From a virus, in the IMG/VR virus record IMGVR_UViG_3300027793_000297, positions 1 through 22,659 of that record: a DNA stretch of 22,659 nucleotides, one strand, 5' to 3'. This document shows, in pieces, positions 9,699 through 15,327 of this stretch (positions within the stretch are counted from its first letter, which is position 1; each line of letters opens with the position of its first letter). The notes under the pieces were generated by a model, which was not told the origin of the DNA, did not search any database, and worked only from the letters and a program-made list of their open reading frames with translations. The translations under genes were made by a program, and so were the position numbers.

Positions 9699-9918
9699 GC
9701 GCGGATTTTTGGTTCTAACCTCACTCTGAGTGGTCGCCAAACTCGAGCACGACCACCGCGAGCGAGGCCAACGGCCGAAGCGAGCCGCGCAGATTTCCGA
9801 GCAGCAGTCACCTCGAGCACGCACCAAAGGCCGACCAACCTCGAGCCACTCGACATCGACGACCCCACGCGCGGCGCTCCAAACGGCTCCGGCTTGGTAG
9901 CGGCACCCACACGCCAAA

Positions 9919-9978
9919 CGACCCACCAACGGCCACCACAAGCGCGCAGAACGCGCCTAGCGGGGCTGTGGTGGGTCG
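9919..9978. repeat. Nested and competing inverted repeats just after the 295-aa gene
   Basis: CGACCCACCA (9919-9928) is the exact inverse of TGGTGGGTCG (9969-9978). Within it, CCACCACA (9933-9940) is the inverse of TGTGGTGG (9967-9974), so the two stems exclude one another. A further GCGCG/CGCGC stem (9942-9946 with 9952-9956) sits in the loop. On the minus strand this structure comes directly after the stop of the island's last gene and could act in transcript ending or stability. There is no following T-run. Confidence 0.65.
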
Positions 9979-9985
9979 TGGGGGG

Positions 9986-10873
9986 TCAGTGGCTCGACGT
10001 GTGGCGTTCGATGAGTGCTCGCTCGAGTAGTGCGCCCATGTGTCCGGCGATGTCCTCGACGTGCTCGAGGTCGACGTCTTCGGCGTGTTCTGCCCATGCT
10101 CCGTTGACGTGGTAGTGCTCGACGGTTCCGTCGTCGGTTCGGGCGTACATGGTGACGCCGAACGGGTGCGCGATCGCGGTGGCTCGGGCGAGTGTTCCGT
10201 CTTCGAGTGCGGCGCGGTGCGTGACGATGATGATCGACGCGTCGTGTGCGGCGCATCGTCGGGCGAGGTCGTCGTCTGCGAAGGCGTCGCCGGGTCGGGT
10301 GTACTGGCCGACTTCTGCGATCGCGACGGGGAGCACGTGACGTGTCTCGATGTCGTGGGCGACTTGGTCGGGTGAGCCGATTTCGACGGCGTAGACGTGT
10401 GCGACGTCGTCGTCGTCGACGTGGCTCGCGATCTGCGACTCGATCACGGGGAGCGTTTCGCGGAGCACCTTTCCGTAGGCGTCGACCTGTTGCTCGCGCA
10501 GTTCGTCGAAGTGGTCGGCGGCCTGCTCGAGCGCGTCACCGACGAAGTCGACGCCCGAGCGCTTCGCTTCGACGCGGCGGCGGAGCCGGGCGACGTGTGT
10601 GGCGCTCGACCGGAGCGCGGCGGCGAGGCTCGGGAACGCTTCGAGACGTTCGTCGATGACTGCGTCGACGAGTTCGGCATACCGGGTCGACATTCTCGAC
10701 GCGAGCGTCGTCAGGTCGTCGAGCGCTTGCTCGACTCCCTGCTCGAGCGCTTCGGGCTTGACGTGCTCGACGGGGTTGTCGAGTGCGGCCAGTACTCGCT
10801 CGAGCGTGGCCTCGGTGCGTAGGAACGCGTCGCGCACTTGCGCGAGCACGTCGTGCGGCTGGTTGGTGGTCAT
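9986..10873 (-). CDS. Unknown 295-aa acidic, helix-rich protein; last gene of MoxR-VWA operon
   Basis: No family recognised. Residues 1-150 are almost wholly helical with heptad-like spacing (for example HFDELREQQVDAYGKVLRE near 121-139), suggesting a coiled coil or helical bundle. Residues 157-255 look like a small alpha/beta domain: VAHVYAVEIG, then ASIIIVTHR (212-220) and GVTMYARTDDGTVEHYHV (239-256). The C-terminus is acidic and rich in His. There is no signal peptide or membrane segment. The ATG at 10873 overlaps the stop of the preceding microprotein gene (ATGA) and has AAGGAGAA upstream. As the distal operon gene it takes the position where third-component proteins of MoxR-VWA systems are found, but no known effector motif is visible. 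Confidence 0.85.
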   Translation of the reverse strand: MTTNQPHDVLAQVRDAFLRTEATLERVLAALDNPVEHVKPEALEQGVEQALDDLTTLASRMSTRYAELVDAVIDERLEAFPSLAAALRSSATHVARLRRRVEAKRSGVDFVGDALEQAADHFDELREQQVDAYGKVLRETLPVIESQIASHVDDDDVAHVYAVEIGSPDQVAHDIETRHVLPVAIAEVGQYTRPGDAFADDDLARRCAAHDASIIIVTHRAALEDGTLARATAIAHPFGVTMYARTDDGTVEHYHVNGAWAEHAEDVDLEHVEDIAGHMGALLERALIERHTSSH

Positions 10874-11037
10874 GGTTGGGTTCTCCTTGTGTTGTTGTTG
10901 TGTTGGTGGGTGCGGCGCCTCGCGGCGCGGCGATCTTGTTCGGCTCGTTCGATCTGGCGTCCGGCGATGCGTCCGAAGACGTACCCGGTCGCGAGTCCGG
11001 TGAGCATCATGAGGGCGAGTGCGGCGTCGATCGACAT
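10870..11037 (-). CDS. 55-aa single-pass membrane microprotein in MoxR-VWA operon
   Basis: MSIDAALALMMLTGLATGYV begins one hydrophobic helix (about residues 5-25, with GxxxG-like small residues), followed by a strongly basic, polar tail of about 30 residues (RQIERAEQDRRAARRRTH). By the positive-inside rule the tail should be cytoplasmic. Its start overlaps the stop of the 24-aa gene by one base (TGATG), and its stop overlaps the start of the 295-aa gene (ATGA), so translation is coupled on both sides. GC-rich codon use matches the island. No family recognised. It may anchor one of the soluble partners to the membrane or perturb the membrane itself. Gene reality rests on the two coupled junctions plus a clean membrane helix. 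Confidence 0.75.
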   Translation of the reverse strand: MSIDAALALMMLTGLATGYVFGRIAGRQIERAEQDRRAARRRTHQHNNNTRRTQP

Positions 11038-11111
11038 CACTGGCCTCTCAAGTACTGGGCGGCGACGATGATCGACACGATGAGGAAGAGTGCGACGTCG
11101 TTTGTCGGCAT
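11037..11111 (-). CDS. 24-aa membrane microprotein in MoxR-VWA operon
   Basis: The whole product is MPTNDVALFLIVSIIVAAQY plus LRGQ: a short polar N-terminus, one hydrophobic helix of about 16 residues and a small basic end. It starts two bases after the VWA stop (TGA-CG-ATG), and its TGA overlaps the next ATG by one base. The ribosome site is weak (CAGGAC), so it is probably translated by coupling from the VWA gene. No family recognised. The size and layout recall small toxic or regulatory membrane peptides, but this is only an analogy. A chance open frame of this length is possible; the tight junctions and hydrophobicity argue for a real gene. Confidence 0.6.
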   Translation of the reverse strand: MPTNDVALFLIVSIIVAAQYLRGQ

Positions 11112-11113
11112 CG

Positions 11114-12451
11114 TCAGGCGTCCTGTCGTGAGTGGTGCTCGAGATAGCGGCCGATCGACGGCGTCGGCATTTTGCCGCGCGCCATAGCGCGAAGCGTGTC
11201 GATCGCTTCGGTTGCGTTGTGAACCTGCGTCACTCGATGTCGACGGAGCCGGGCGACCATGTCGCGCGCCAGTGACGTCGTCGAGCGTGTGCGCCCGGTG
11301 ACGTGTCCGTCGCTCACCCATAGGACGGGCATCCCGGCGCGGCGGCGGTAGCGCTTCACGGCGTACTCGAGCGCCGTCCCGTCGCATCCGTTGCCGCCGG
11401 GCACGTCGGGCATCTCGCGCACCCGGCGGCCGTCCTTTGCGATGAGCCACGTGTTTGCTCGACCGCTGTCGCCGTTGTCGCTCGCGGAGTAGCCGACGAC
11501 GACCGCGCCGCGCGCCGCGTCGATCACGTCGTCGATCTCTTCGGTCGACCAGTGCATCGAGCCGGAGAGATCGAGCACGAGCAACGCGTCGACGGCTCGT
11601 TGACGTGTCGTGAAGACTCGACGGTCGGGGTCGGTGAGGAGTCGCGACATTTGTCCGATCTTCGACCCGGTCGTCGACGGTCGTCGACGTGCGCCGACTT
11701 TGCCGCGGTGTGCGACGTCGAGCCGGGTTGCGCCCGGTATCGCGCGCACCCATAGGTCGCGGCCTTGCTCGATGTCGGGTGAGTCGCCGCCGGGCGGCCC
11801 GTCGACGGGTGTCGGTGTCGGTTTCCCGGCGAGCGTCGGCACGTCGTCGAGCACCTGCACGATGCGCGACGCGATGTGCGCGAGCACGTCGGCGTCGTAC
11901 TCGGCGTCGATCGGTCGACGATCTAACACCCCTTTCACGCCGTCGCGGAGCGTTTGCAACGCGTCGCGAAGTCTCGGGTGTTGCGCACCTAGTGCACGGA
12001 GCACGGAGCGCGCGCCGGGCGTGTGCAGGTGCTCGAGCGCGGCGACCGTCGCGTCGTGCGGCGTCATCTGCTCGAGTCGCCCGGCGACCAATTTCGCGTA
12101 GTCGACGTCCCACTCATGCTCGCCCTCGAGCGCGGCCTCGGTGAGCGCTTGCGCGCGCCACAGCCCGGCCACGTCGAGCGCGGTCTCTCGATGACGTCCG
12201 GCTCGTCGCATCTGTCGCGCGGCGTACGTGCGCCACTGACCGACGACGTCGTACCGGGCGCGAACGAGCGCCATTGTGCGCAGTGTGCGACCTAGTGGCG
12301 AGTCGAGTCGCGACGCTTCGAGTCGCCCGGCTTCGACGTCGACGCGAGTCGCCGCCGCGATCGGTGGCGCGTCCTTCGAGCGCCACGCGGCCGGGGTTGC
12401 GCCGTCGAGTCGACGGTCGAGCCACTCGGGACGAACGGGTGCAACGGTCAC
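11114..12451 (-). CDS. VWA-domain protein, partner of the MoxR ATPase
   Basis: 445 residues from the GTG at 12451, which overlaps the ATPase stop (GTGA). The frame stays open far upstream because the region is GC-rich, but only this start is coupled. Residues 1-200 are helical, residues 208-228 are a Pro/Gly-rich linker and residues 285-425 are a von Willebrand factor A domain. The metal-binding MIDAS is complete: D294-L-S296-G-S298, T359 (CDGTALEYA) and D381 (VLWVSDGHVTG). Organisation (helical N-part, C-terminal VWA) resembles ViaA, CobT and other VWA partners of MoxR ATPases, which bind metal and present substrates to the ATPase ring. The substrate here is unknown. Composition matches the island and not the flanking phage genes. 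Confidence 0.9.
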   Translation of the reverse strand: MTVAPVRPEWLDRRLDGATPAAWRSKDAPPIAAATRVDVEAGRLEASRLDSPLGRTLRTMALVRARYDVVGQWRTYAARQMRRAGRHRETALDVAGLWRAQALTEAALEGEHEWDVDYAKLVAGRLEQMTPHDATVAALEHLHTPGARSVLRALGAQHPRLRDALQTLRDGVKGVLDRRPIDAEYDADVLAHIASRIVQVLDDVPTLAGKPTPTPVDGPPGGDSPDIEQGRDLWVRAIPGATRLDVAHRGKVGARRRPSTTGSKIGQMSRLLTDPDRRVFTTRQRAVDALLVLDLSGSMHWSTEEIDDVIDAARGAVVVGYSASDNGDSGRANTWLIAKDGRRVREMPDVPGGNGCDGTALEYAVKRYRRRAGMPVLWVSDGHVTGRTRSTTSLARDMVARLRRHRVTQVHNATEAIDTLRAMARGKMPTPSIGRYLEHHSRQDA

Positions 12452-13179
12452 GGGCGCACCTGCAACGCGTTGACGCGCGCCGCTTCGACGATGCTCTCGC
12501 GGTGTTGCGGTAGCGCGATTTCGAGCGCCCGGTCGAGCGAGTGAACGCGCATCAACTCGACGACCGCGAGGAACGTGCGCAAACTGACGCGCTCGTGCTC
12601 GTCGGCCTTCGACAGTGCTCGAGCAGGCTCGCGGAGAAACTCGGGGAGACGTGCGAGCGCCGCCGGGTGCGGTTCGTCGATGTTGATCGCGATCGGGAAA
12701 CGGTCGCGGAGCGCTTCCGGGAGTAGGTGCGGCTCGACGTTCGTTGTCGCGATCGCCTGAAACTCGGCGCCCGGCTTCACGATGTCGCGCGTCTCGGGGT
12801 TCTGCCATTCGCACGACTCGAACGAGTCGGTCGCAAGGAGCAGACTCGACAGCGCTTCGCCGCCGGCCTTGTCGATTTCGTCGAACACGAGTCGAGACTC
12901 GCCGCGACGCCATGCGCGAGGAACAGCGCCCTCGTGGAATGACCAGCGCGTGCCGTCTTCCGGCTTCCACTGTCCGAAGATTTGCGCGTCGGTCATGTCC
13001 TCGACACACTGAACGCGGAGCGCGCCGTTTTTCGGTGCGTACAGCGAGCGCGCGCCGTACGTCTTGCCAGTGCCGGGCGGCCCCCACAACAGCACTCGTG
13101 AGAGGCCAGCGCGGAGCACGTCGTCGAGCGCTTGCCAGCAGGGTGGCAACGCGTCGAGCGTCGGGTCGATGGTGGTCAT
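12448..13179 (-). CDS. MoxR-type AAA+ ATPase
   Basis: 243 residues, short for a MoxR protein (usually about 300 or more), so the C-terminal lid is reduced. Walker A is GPPGTGKT (33-40), Walker B LVFDE (97-101), sensor 1 the Asn of AIATTNVEP (147), and arginine-finger candidates lie in LRDRFPI (R158, R160). FHEGAVPRAW and LLLATDSF match the segments around the AAA+ pore and the second helix of this clade. CobS-like ATPases are close alternatives. Family members form hexameric rings that remodel or metallate partners together with a VWA protein, here encoded next with a GTGA overlap. The start is supported by GAAAGGAAA at a normal distance. It opens the five-gene island operon after a 383-base leader. 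Confidence 0.93.
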   Translation of the reverse strand: MTTIDPTLDALPPCWQALDDVLRAGLSRVLLWGPPGTGKTYGARSLYAPKNGALRVQCVEDMTDAQIFGQWKPEDGTRWSFHEGAVPRAWRRGESRLVFDEIDKAGGEALSSLLLATDSFESCEWQNPETRDIVKPGAEFQAIATTNVEPHLLPEALRDRFPIAINIDEPHPAALARLPEFLREPARALSKADEHERVSLRTFLAVVELMRVHSLDRALEIALPQHRESIVEAARVNALQVRP

Positions 13180-13319
13180 GTTCGGGTTTCCTTTCGTCGT
13201 GTCGGGCGGTTGCTCGACGACGTCGACGATAGTCGATCGTTGCCGGGTTCGTGGTGGATTTCGTAGCGGCGTTCGTTCGAGCTCGATTCTGCGACACGGT
13301 GCAGATAGTGGCCCGGCCT

Positions 13320-13350
13320 CGGCCCCGGCGTCGATCGACGGGCGCGTCGA
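13320..13350. repeat. 31-bp direct repeat, copy 1
   Basis: Identical over 31 bases to 13398-13428, with one mismatch if extended by two to three bases. The centre of the repeat is the perfect 12-base palindrome CGTCGATCGACG. Copies start 78 bases apart in the leader of the MoxR-VWA operon, which fits a pair of binding sites. Confidence 0.85.
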
Positions 13351-13397
13351 GCGCTCCCGGGAGTCGACGCGGTGCTCGACGACGACGTCGACGGGCG

Positions 13398-13428
13398 CGG
13401 CCCCGGCGTCGATCGACGGGCGCGTCGA
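13398..13428. repeat. 31-bp direct repeat, copy 2
   Basis: Second copy of the repeat at 13320-13350, with the same CGTCGATCGACG palindrome. The sequence between the copies is also rich in GTCGAC-type words, so simple expansion of a low-complexity region is an alternative to selected binding sites. Confidence 0.85.
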
Positions 13429-13474
13429 ACGTATGTTCGAGCAGCACCCTCGAACGCGCAGAGTGGTTTTTCTA

Positions 13475-13490
13475 CTTACCGTTCAGTAAG
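13475..13490. promoter_or_regulatory. Operator-like palindrome upstream of MoxR-VWA operon
   Basis: CTTAC (13475-13479) and GTAAG (13486-13490) flank CGTTCA. Further GTTC/GAAC inverse pairs overlap it on the right (13481-13484, 13492-13495, 13500-13503). Nested dyads of this kind are common at TetR-like or phage repressor operators. The bound protein, if any, is unknown. Confidence 0.4.
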
Positions 13491-13562
13491 CGAACAGACG
13501 TTCGGTGAAGAAACTTTTTTTCCTAAGACGCGGCGGCGGCCGCCGACCCACCTAGATCTGGT

Positions 13563-13694
13563 TTACACATCGGTAGCGGTTGGTGTCCACATCGGTAGCG
13601 GCAGTTTGTTTTTGATGTTGTTGTTGGGTCGTGGTGTGCGGTCGACGGGTTGGACTGGCATCTTGTTCATCTTGGGCATGTGTTTGCGGTTCAT
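13563..13694 (-). CDS. 43-aa basic Pro/Met/Asn-rich peptide
   Basis: MNRKHMPKMNKMPVQPVDRT begins a 43-residue basic product ending LPLPMWTPTATDV. The ATG overlaps the stop of the zinc-ribbon gene upstream (ATGA), which is the main support. There are no Cys residues and no membrane helix. A longer reading of the same frame from 13796 would run inside the upstream gene and is not preferred. The end of the gene and the bases just after it carry a 14-base direct repeat (13566-13579 and 13588-13601). No family recognised. It is the last gene before the GC-rich island. Confidence 0.5.
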   Translation of the reverse strand: MNRKHMPKMNKMPVQPVDRTPRPNNNIKNKLPLPMWTPTATDV

Positions 13695-13828
13695 TGGTTT
13701 TTCTCCATTGGGATGTGTATGTTGCTGTGTCTTTGTGGGTTGCTGCATAGTGGTGCTGCGCTTGGTTTGATGTAGAGGGTTATGGTGCGTCCGCATTTGG
13801 GGCAGGTGTATGTTTCTGCTTTACTCAT
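13691..13828 (-). CDS. 45-aa zinc-ribbon-like protein
   Basis: MSKAETYTCPKCGRTITLYI opens with a CxxC knuckle (residues 9-12). A later Cys at 28 and His residues at 34 and 38 could complete a metal site (CSNP...H), so a small zinc ribbon is likely although the second knuckle is not canonical. The ATG lies eight bases inside the upstream gene, and the stop overlaps the next ATG. Such tiny zinc proteins are common in actinophages; their role is mostly unknown, and DNA or protein binding is a guess. Confidence 0.7.
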   Translation of the reverse strand: MSKAETYTCPKCGRTITLYIKPSAAPLCSNPQRHSNIHIPMEKNQ

Positions 13829-14024
13829 GGGCGTCTTCCCATTGCGCGAGTGACCATCCGCGTGGTTGTCCTTCGCGGTTGATGTACACCCAGTGTGGTG
13901 CGTCCGGGTCGCAGTTGCATCCTGTTAGTTGTCGTGGGTTGTGGGTTACGACGGTGTAGCAGGTTAGGCATCTAACGCTTGCGGGTTTTTCGTTTTGGTT
14001 TGGGTTCACCGGGGGGCCATTCAC
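13821..14024 (-). CDS. 67-aa Cys-containing small protein
   Basis: The product has CLTC (residues 19-22 counting from the GTG at 14024) and CNC further on, followed by DAPHWVYINREGQPRGW, suggesting a small zinc-binding fold. The start is uncertain: GTG 14024 lies right behind AGGAAAG, while GTG 14009 lies at a more usual distance from the same purine run. Both starts lie inside the end of the upstream gene (13972-14163). The end overlaps the next start by eight bases. No family recognised. Confidence 0.65.
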   Translation of the reverse strand: MNGPPVNPNQNEKPASVRCLTCYTVVTHNPRQLTGCNCDPDAPHWVYINREGQPRGWSLAQWEDAHE

Positions 14025-14163
14025 CTTTCCTGTAGAGGTGGCACCAGCAGTTGCATGATGCCACCTCTTTGTCAGGCCAGTTTGTGAGTATGAGTGTGAC
14101 CTCTCCGCAGTGGTCGCACCGTAACGTGTGGTTAGAAGTCTGGTTCTGTGTGGGGTTTGTCAT
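13972..14163 (-). CDS. 63-aa zinc-ribbon-like protein
   Basis: Two Cys groups, CDHCGE (residues 16-21) and CNCWCH (38-43), separated by about 20 residues, form a credible zinc ribbon. The C-terminus is very basic (EPKPKRKTRKR), which fits nucleic-acid binding. The start overlaps the upstream gene by 32 bases, and the end overlaps the following Cys-rich gene by about 50 bases, unusually dense packing even for a phage. The family is not recognised. Confidence 0.7.
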   Translation of the reverse strand: MTNPTQNQTSNHTLRCDHCGEVTLILTNWPDKEVASCNCWCHLYRKGEWPPGEPKPKRKTRKR

Positions 14164-14335
14164 TGGTGACTGCCCAGAGTTCGGCGTCGTCGAACTGTGC
14201 TACTCGTCGTGCGAGGTAGACGGTTTTGGCTTCGCCTTTGCTGTTGGTCACTTCGACCTGTTCCCCTACGTCACCGCGGTGTCGTGTTTTCACACCCCAT
14301 GTGTCGTCTTTGAGTTTGTACCAGGTGGTTGTCAT
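14132..14335 (-). CDS. 67-aa small beta-rich protein
   Basis: MTTTWYKLKDDTWGVKTRHR starts a compact, probably all-beta protein (QVEVTNSKGEAKTVYLARRV looks like two strands). The ATG at 14335 overlaps the stop of the coiled-coil gene (ATGA) and has GGAGGGGAA upstream. An upstream extension of this frame to 14485 is Arg-rich and lies inside the coiled-coil gene, so I exclude it. Similar short proteins are common in actinophages. Function unknown. Confidence 0.75.
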   Translation of the reverse strand: MTTTWYKLKDDTWGVKTRHRGDVGEQVEVTNSKGEAKTVYLARRVAQFDDAELWAVTNDKPHTEPDF

Positions 14336-14520
14336 TGTTCCCCTCCTTGGGATAGTGCGACGTGTAGTCGCTCGACCATGCTGGTGAGCATGGCGACCTT
14401 GTTCTCCAAGTCTTTGATGCGGTCTTGGAGTGCGTGCTTGTCTTCTCTCAGGGCTTCGATGACTCCTAGTTGTTCGGAGCACCAAGTCTGATAGGTAATG
14501 AGATCTGATGTGTCTGTCAT
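14332..14520 (-). CDS. 62-aa coiled-coil protein
   Basis: Residues 18-58 form an amphipathic heptad pattern (VIEALREDKHALQDRIKDLE, then NKVAMLTSMVERL), so a dimeric or trimeric coiled coil is likely. The start overlaps the WhiB stop (ATGA), and the stop overlaps the next start (ATGA). There is no DNA-binding or membrane segment. Function unknown. Confidence 0.75.
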   Translation of the reverse strand: MTDTSDLITYQTWCSEQLGVIEALREDKHALQDRIKDLENKVAMLTSMVERLHVALSQGGEQ

Positions 14521-14861
14521 GATCCGAGTGTATTACGTGTTTGTTTGCGACTCAAGTACTGTCTGCGTTCCGGCACGGTCAGCCCGCCCCACACGCCATG
14601 CCAGATGTCGTTGACGCACGCCCAGTCAAGGCAGCGTTGACGGACGGGGCAGGTGCGGCACAGTTCTTTCGCTGCGTCGTAGACGTGGGCGTGGTTGCCG
14701 CGTGCTTCATGGAAGAACATGTCGACGGCCTGGTCTTTGCAGGCTGCTAGTTCTTGCCAGTCAATGTCTTGGTCGGTGAGTTTGTAGTCCTGTAATAGGT
14801 TCACGTAGTCATAGGTTCCACGGCTGGAACCCTTCCCCCTTGGTGTTTTGCGAGTAGTCAT
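14517..14861 (-). CDS. whiB: WhiB-family iron-sulphur transcription regulator
   Basis: 114 residues with the full WhiB signature: Cys41, then C68-x2-C71-x5-C77 to hold a 4Fe-4S cluster, followed by GVWGG (89-93) and a basic tail (ERRQYLSRKQ) that contacts DNA. WhiB proteins bind the primary sigma factor and redirect transcription. Phage copies such as mycobacteriophage TM4 WhiBTM4 are known to interfere with host WhiB2 and block septation or superinfection. The N-terminal 30 residues are variable. The gene starts 53 bases inside the lytic transglycosylase gene and is followed by a coupled coiled-coil gene. The family is limited to Actinobacteria and their phages, which fixes the host phylum. 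Confidence 0.95.
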   Translation of the reverse strand: MTTRKTPRGKGSSRGTYDYVNLLQDYKLTDQDIDWQELAACKDQAVDMFFHEARGNHAHVYDAAKELCRTCPVRQRCLDWACVNDIWHGVWGGLTVPERRQYLSRKQTRNTLGS

Positions 14862-15327
14862 ACAGTGCTTTGGCGGCCTTCAGATTCGTGAGCGGGTCGA
14901 ACAACTGTTCGCACCCCACGGTACTGAGAATCCCCATAGTTTGCAGGTATCCGCCTGGGTACCAGCGTGTTGGCAGGCACCAGGAGCGGTCGTTGATTTG
15001 GGTGAGGCCGATGTCAGCGGACCCGTCCCGGTTGAGTGTCGTGTTGTGGGCGTTGGCCTGGCATCTGGACTCGCGCCAGATCACGTAGTCCAGGGTCGGC
15101 ATACTGTCGGCATGCCAGCCCGCCTCGGCTGCCAGCCCCCACCATTGGGGGCAGCGGGCCGTGGCAGGGACGGTCGTGGTTGGCGCGGAGACGGGCCTAG
15201 GAGCCTCCACAATCGCCGCATACGGGGTGGAGGGGGTTGGCTCAGGGGTCGGGGCATCCAGCCCCTGCGCACCCCAAATGAGGACCAGGCCTGCCACCAG
15301 GGACAGACCTCTTGCGATGATCTCCAT
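14809..15327 (-). CDS. Membrane-anchored lytic transglycosylase (lysozyme-like fold)
   Basis: 172 residues. Residues 4-22 are a hydrophobic signal or anchor (IIARGLSLVAGLVLIWGA). Residues 24-57 are a Pro/Thr linker ending PTTTVPATA. Residues 59-172 are a transglycosylase domain with the catalytic Glu86 in IWRESRC and the family's DIGLTQIND (105-113). It would cut peptidoglycan glycan strands outside the membrane. Several Cys residues (59, 89, 117, 139) could form disulphides, as expected for an exported protein. I chose ATG 15327 because it overlaps the methyltransferase stop (TAATG) and has GAGGTGG upstream. It lies far from the M15 endolysin, so the phage carries two wall enzymes. A virion-entry or late-lysis role are both possible. 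Confidence 0.88.
   Translation of the reverse strand: MEIIARGLSLVAGLVLIWGAQGLDAPTPEPTPSTPYAAIVEAPRPVSAPTTTVPATARCPQWWGLAAEAGWHADSMPTLDYVIWRESRCQANAHNTTLNRDGSADIGLTQINDRSWCLPTRWYPGGYLQTMGILSTVGCEQLFDPLTNLKAAKALYDYSQNTKGEGFQPWNL

Larger units (their letters stand above)
9061..9985. other. Long intergenic region between the MoxR-VWA island and terminase
   Basis: This 925-base stretch has no open frame with a convincing start, ribosome site and protein-like sequence on either strand. It holds the ribosome site of terminase (9066-9071), a minus-strand terminator (9384-9408), a cluster of three strong hairpins (9619-9698) and a large nested inverted repeat (9919-9978). Composition changes inside it: TCGA-rich, GC-rich sequence to the right of about 9720, AT-richer phage sequence to the left of about 9600. 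It must carry the promoter for the packaging and head genes, but I could not pick a convincing -35/-10 pair. Position next to terminase also makes it a candidate cos or pac region. Confidence 0.6.
13180..13562. other. Leader region upstream of the MoxR-VWA operon
   Basis: 383 bases without a supported gene. The half next to the ATPase is extremely TCGA-rich and contains a 31-base direct repeat. The half towards 13562 is AT-richer and holds an operator-like palindrome (13475-13490) and an A/T run (13510-13522). The operon promoter should be here, but I could not assign a convincing sigma-70 pair. The composition changes at about 13450-13500, which I take as the right edge of the island. Confidence 0.6.

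Noticed and set aside
9428-9910. 160-codon minus-strand frame between terminase and the island
   Set aside because: The last part reads somewhat like protein (GNWGYAEATGPVGIYYPDG), but the upstream part is Arg/Ala-rich translation of the hairpin cluster, there is no ribosome site at any start, and it spans strong inverted repeats.
9609-10822. Several plus-strand frames of 100-170 codons over the island's right-to-left genes
   Set aside because: All are Arg/Val/Asp-rich shadows of minus-strand genes; none has a ribosome site or a recognisable motif.
11037-12113. 358-codon minus-strand frame inside the VWA gene
   Set aside because: Arg/Ala-only composition typical of a shadow frame in GC-rich DNA.
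13320-13428. Repeat pair as a CRISPR or degenerate CRISPR array
   Set aside because: Only two copies, the 47-base interval is of the same low-complexity type, and no cas gene is nearby.
11114-13447. VWA frame extended to 777 codons
   Set aside because: The upstream 330 codons are Arg-rich shadow of the ATPase gene and leader; the GTG at 12451 overlaps the ATPase stop and gives a clean VWA protein.
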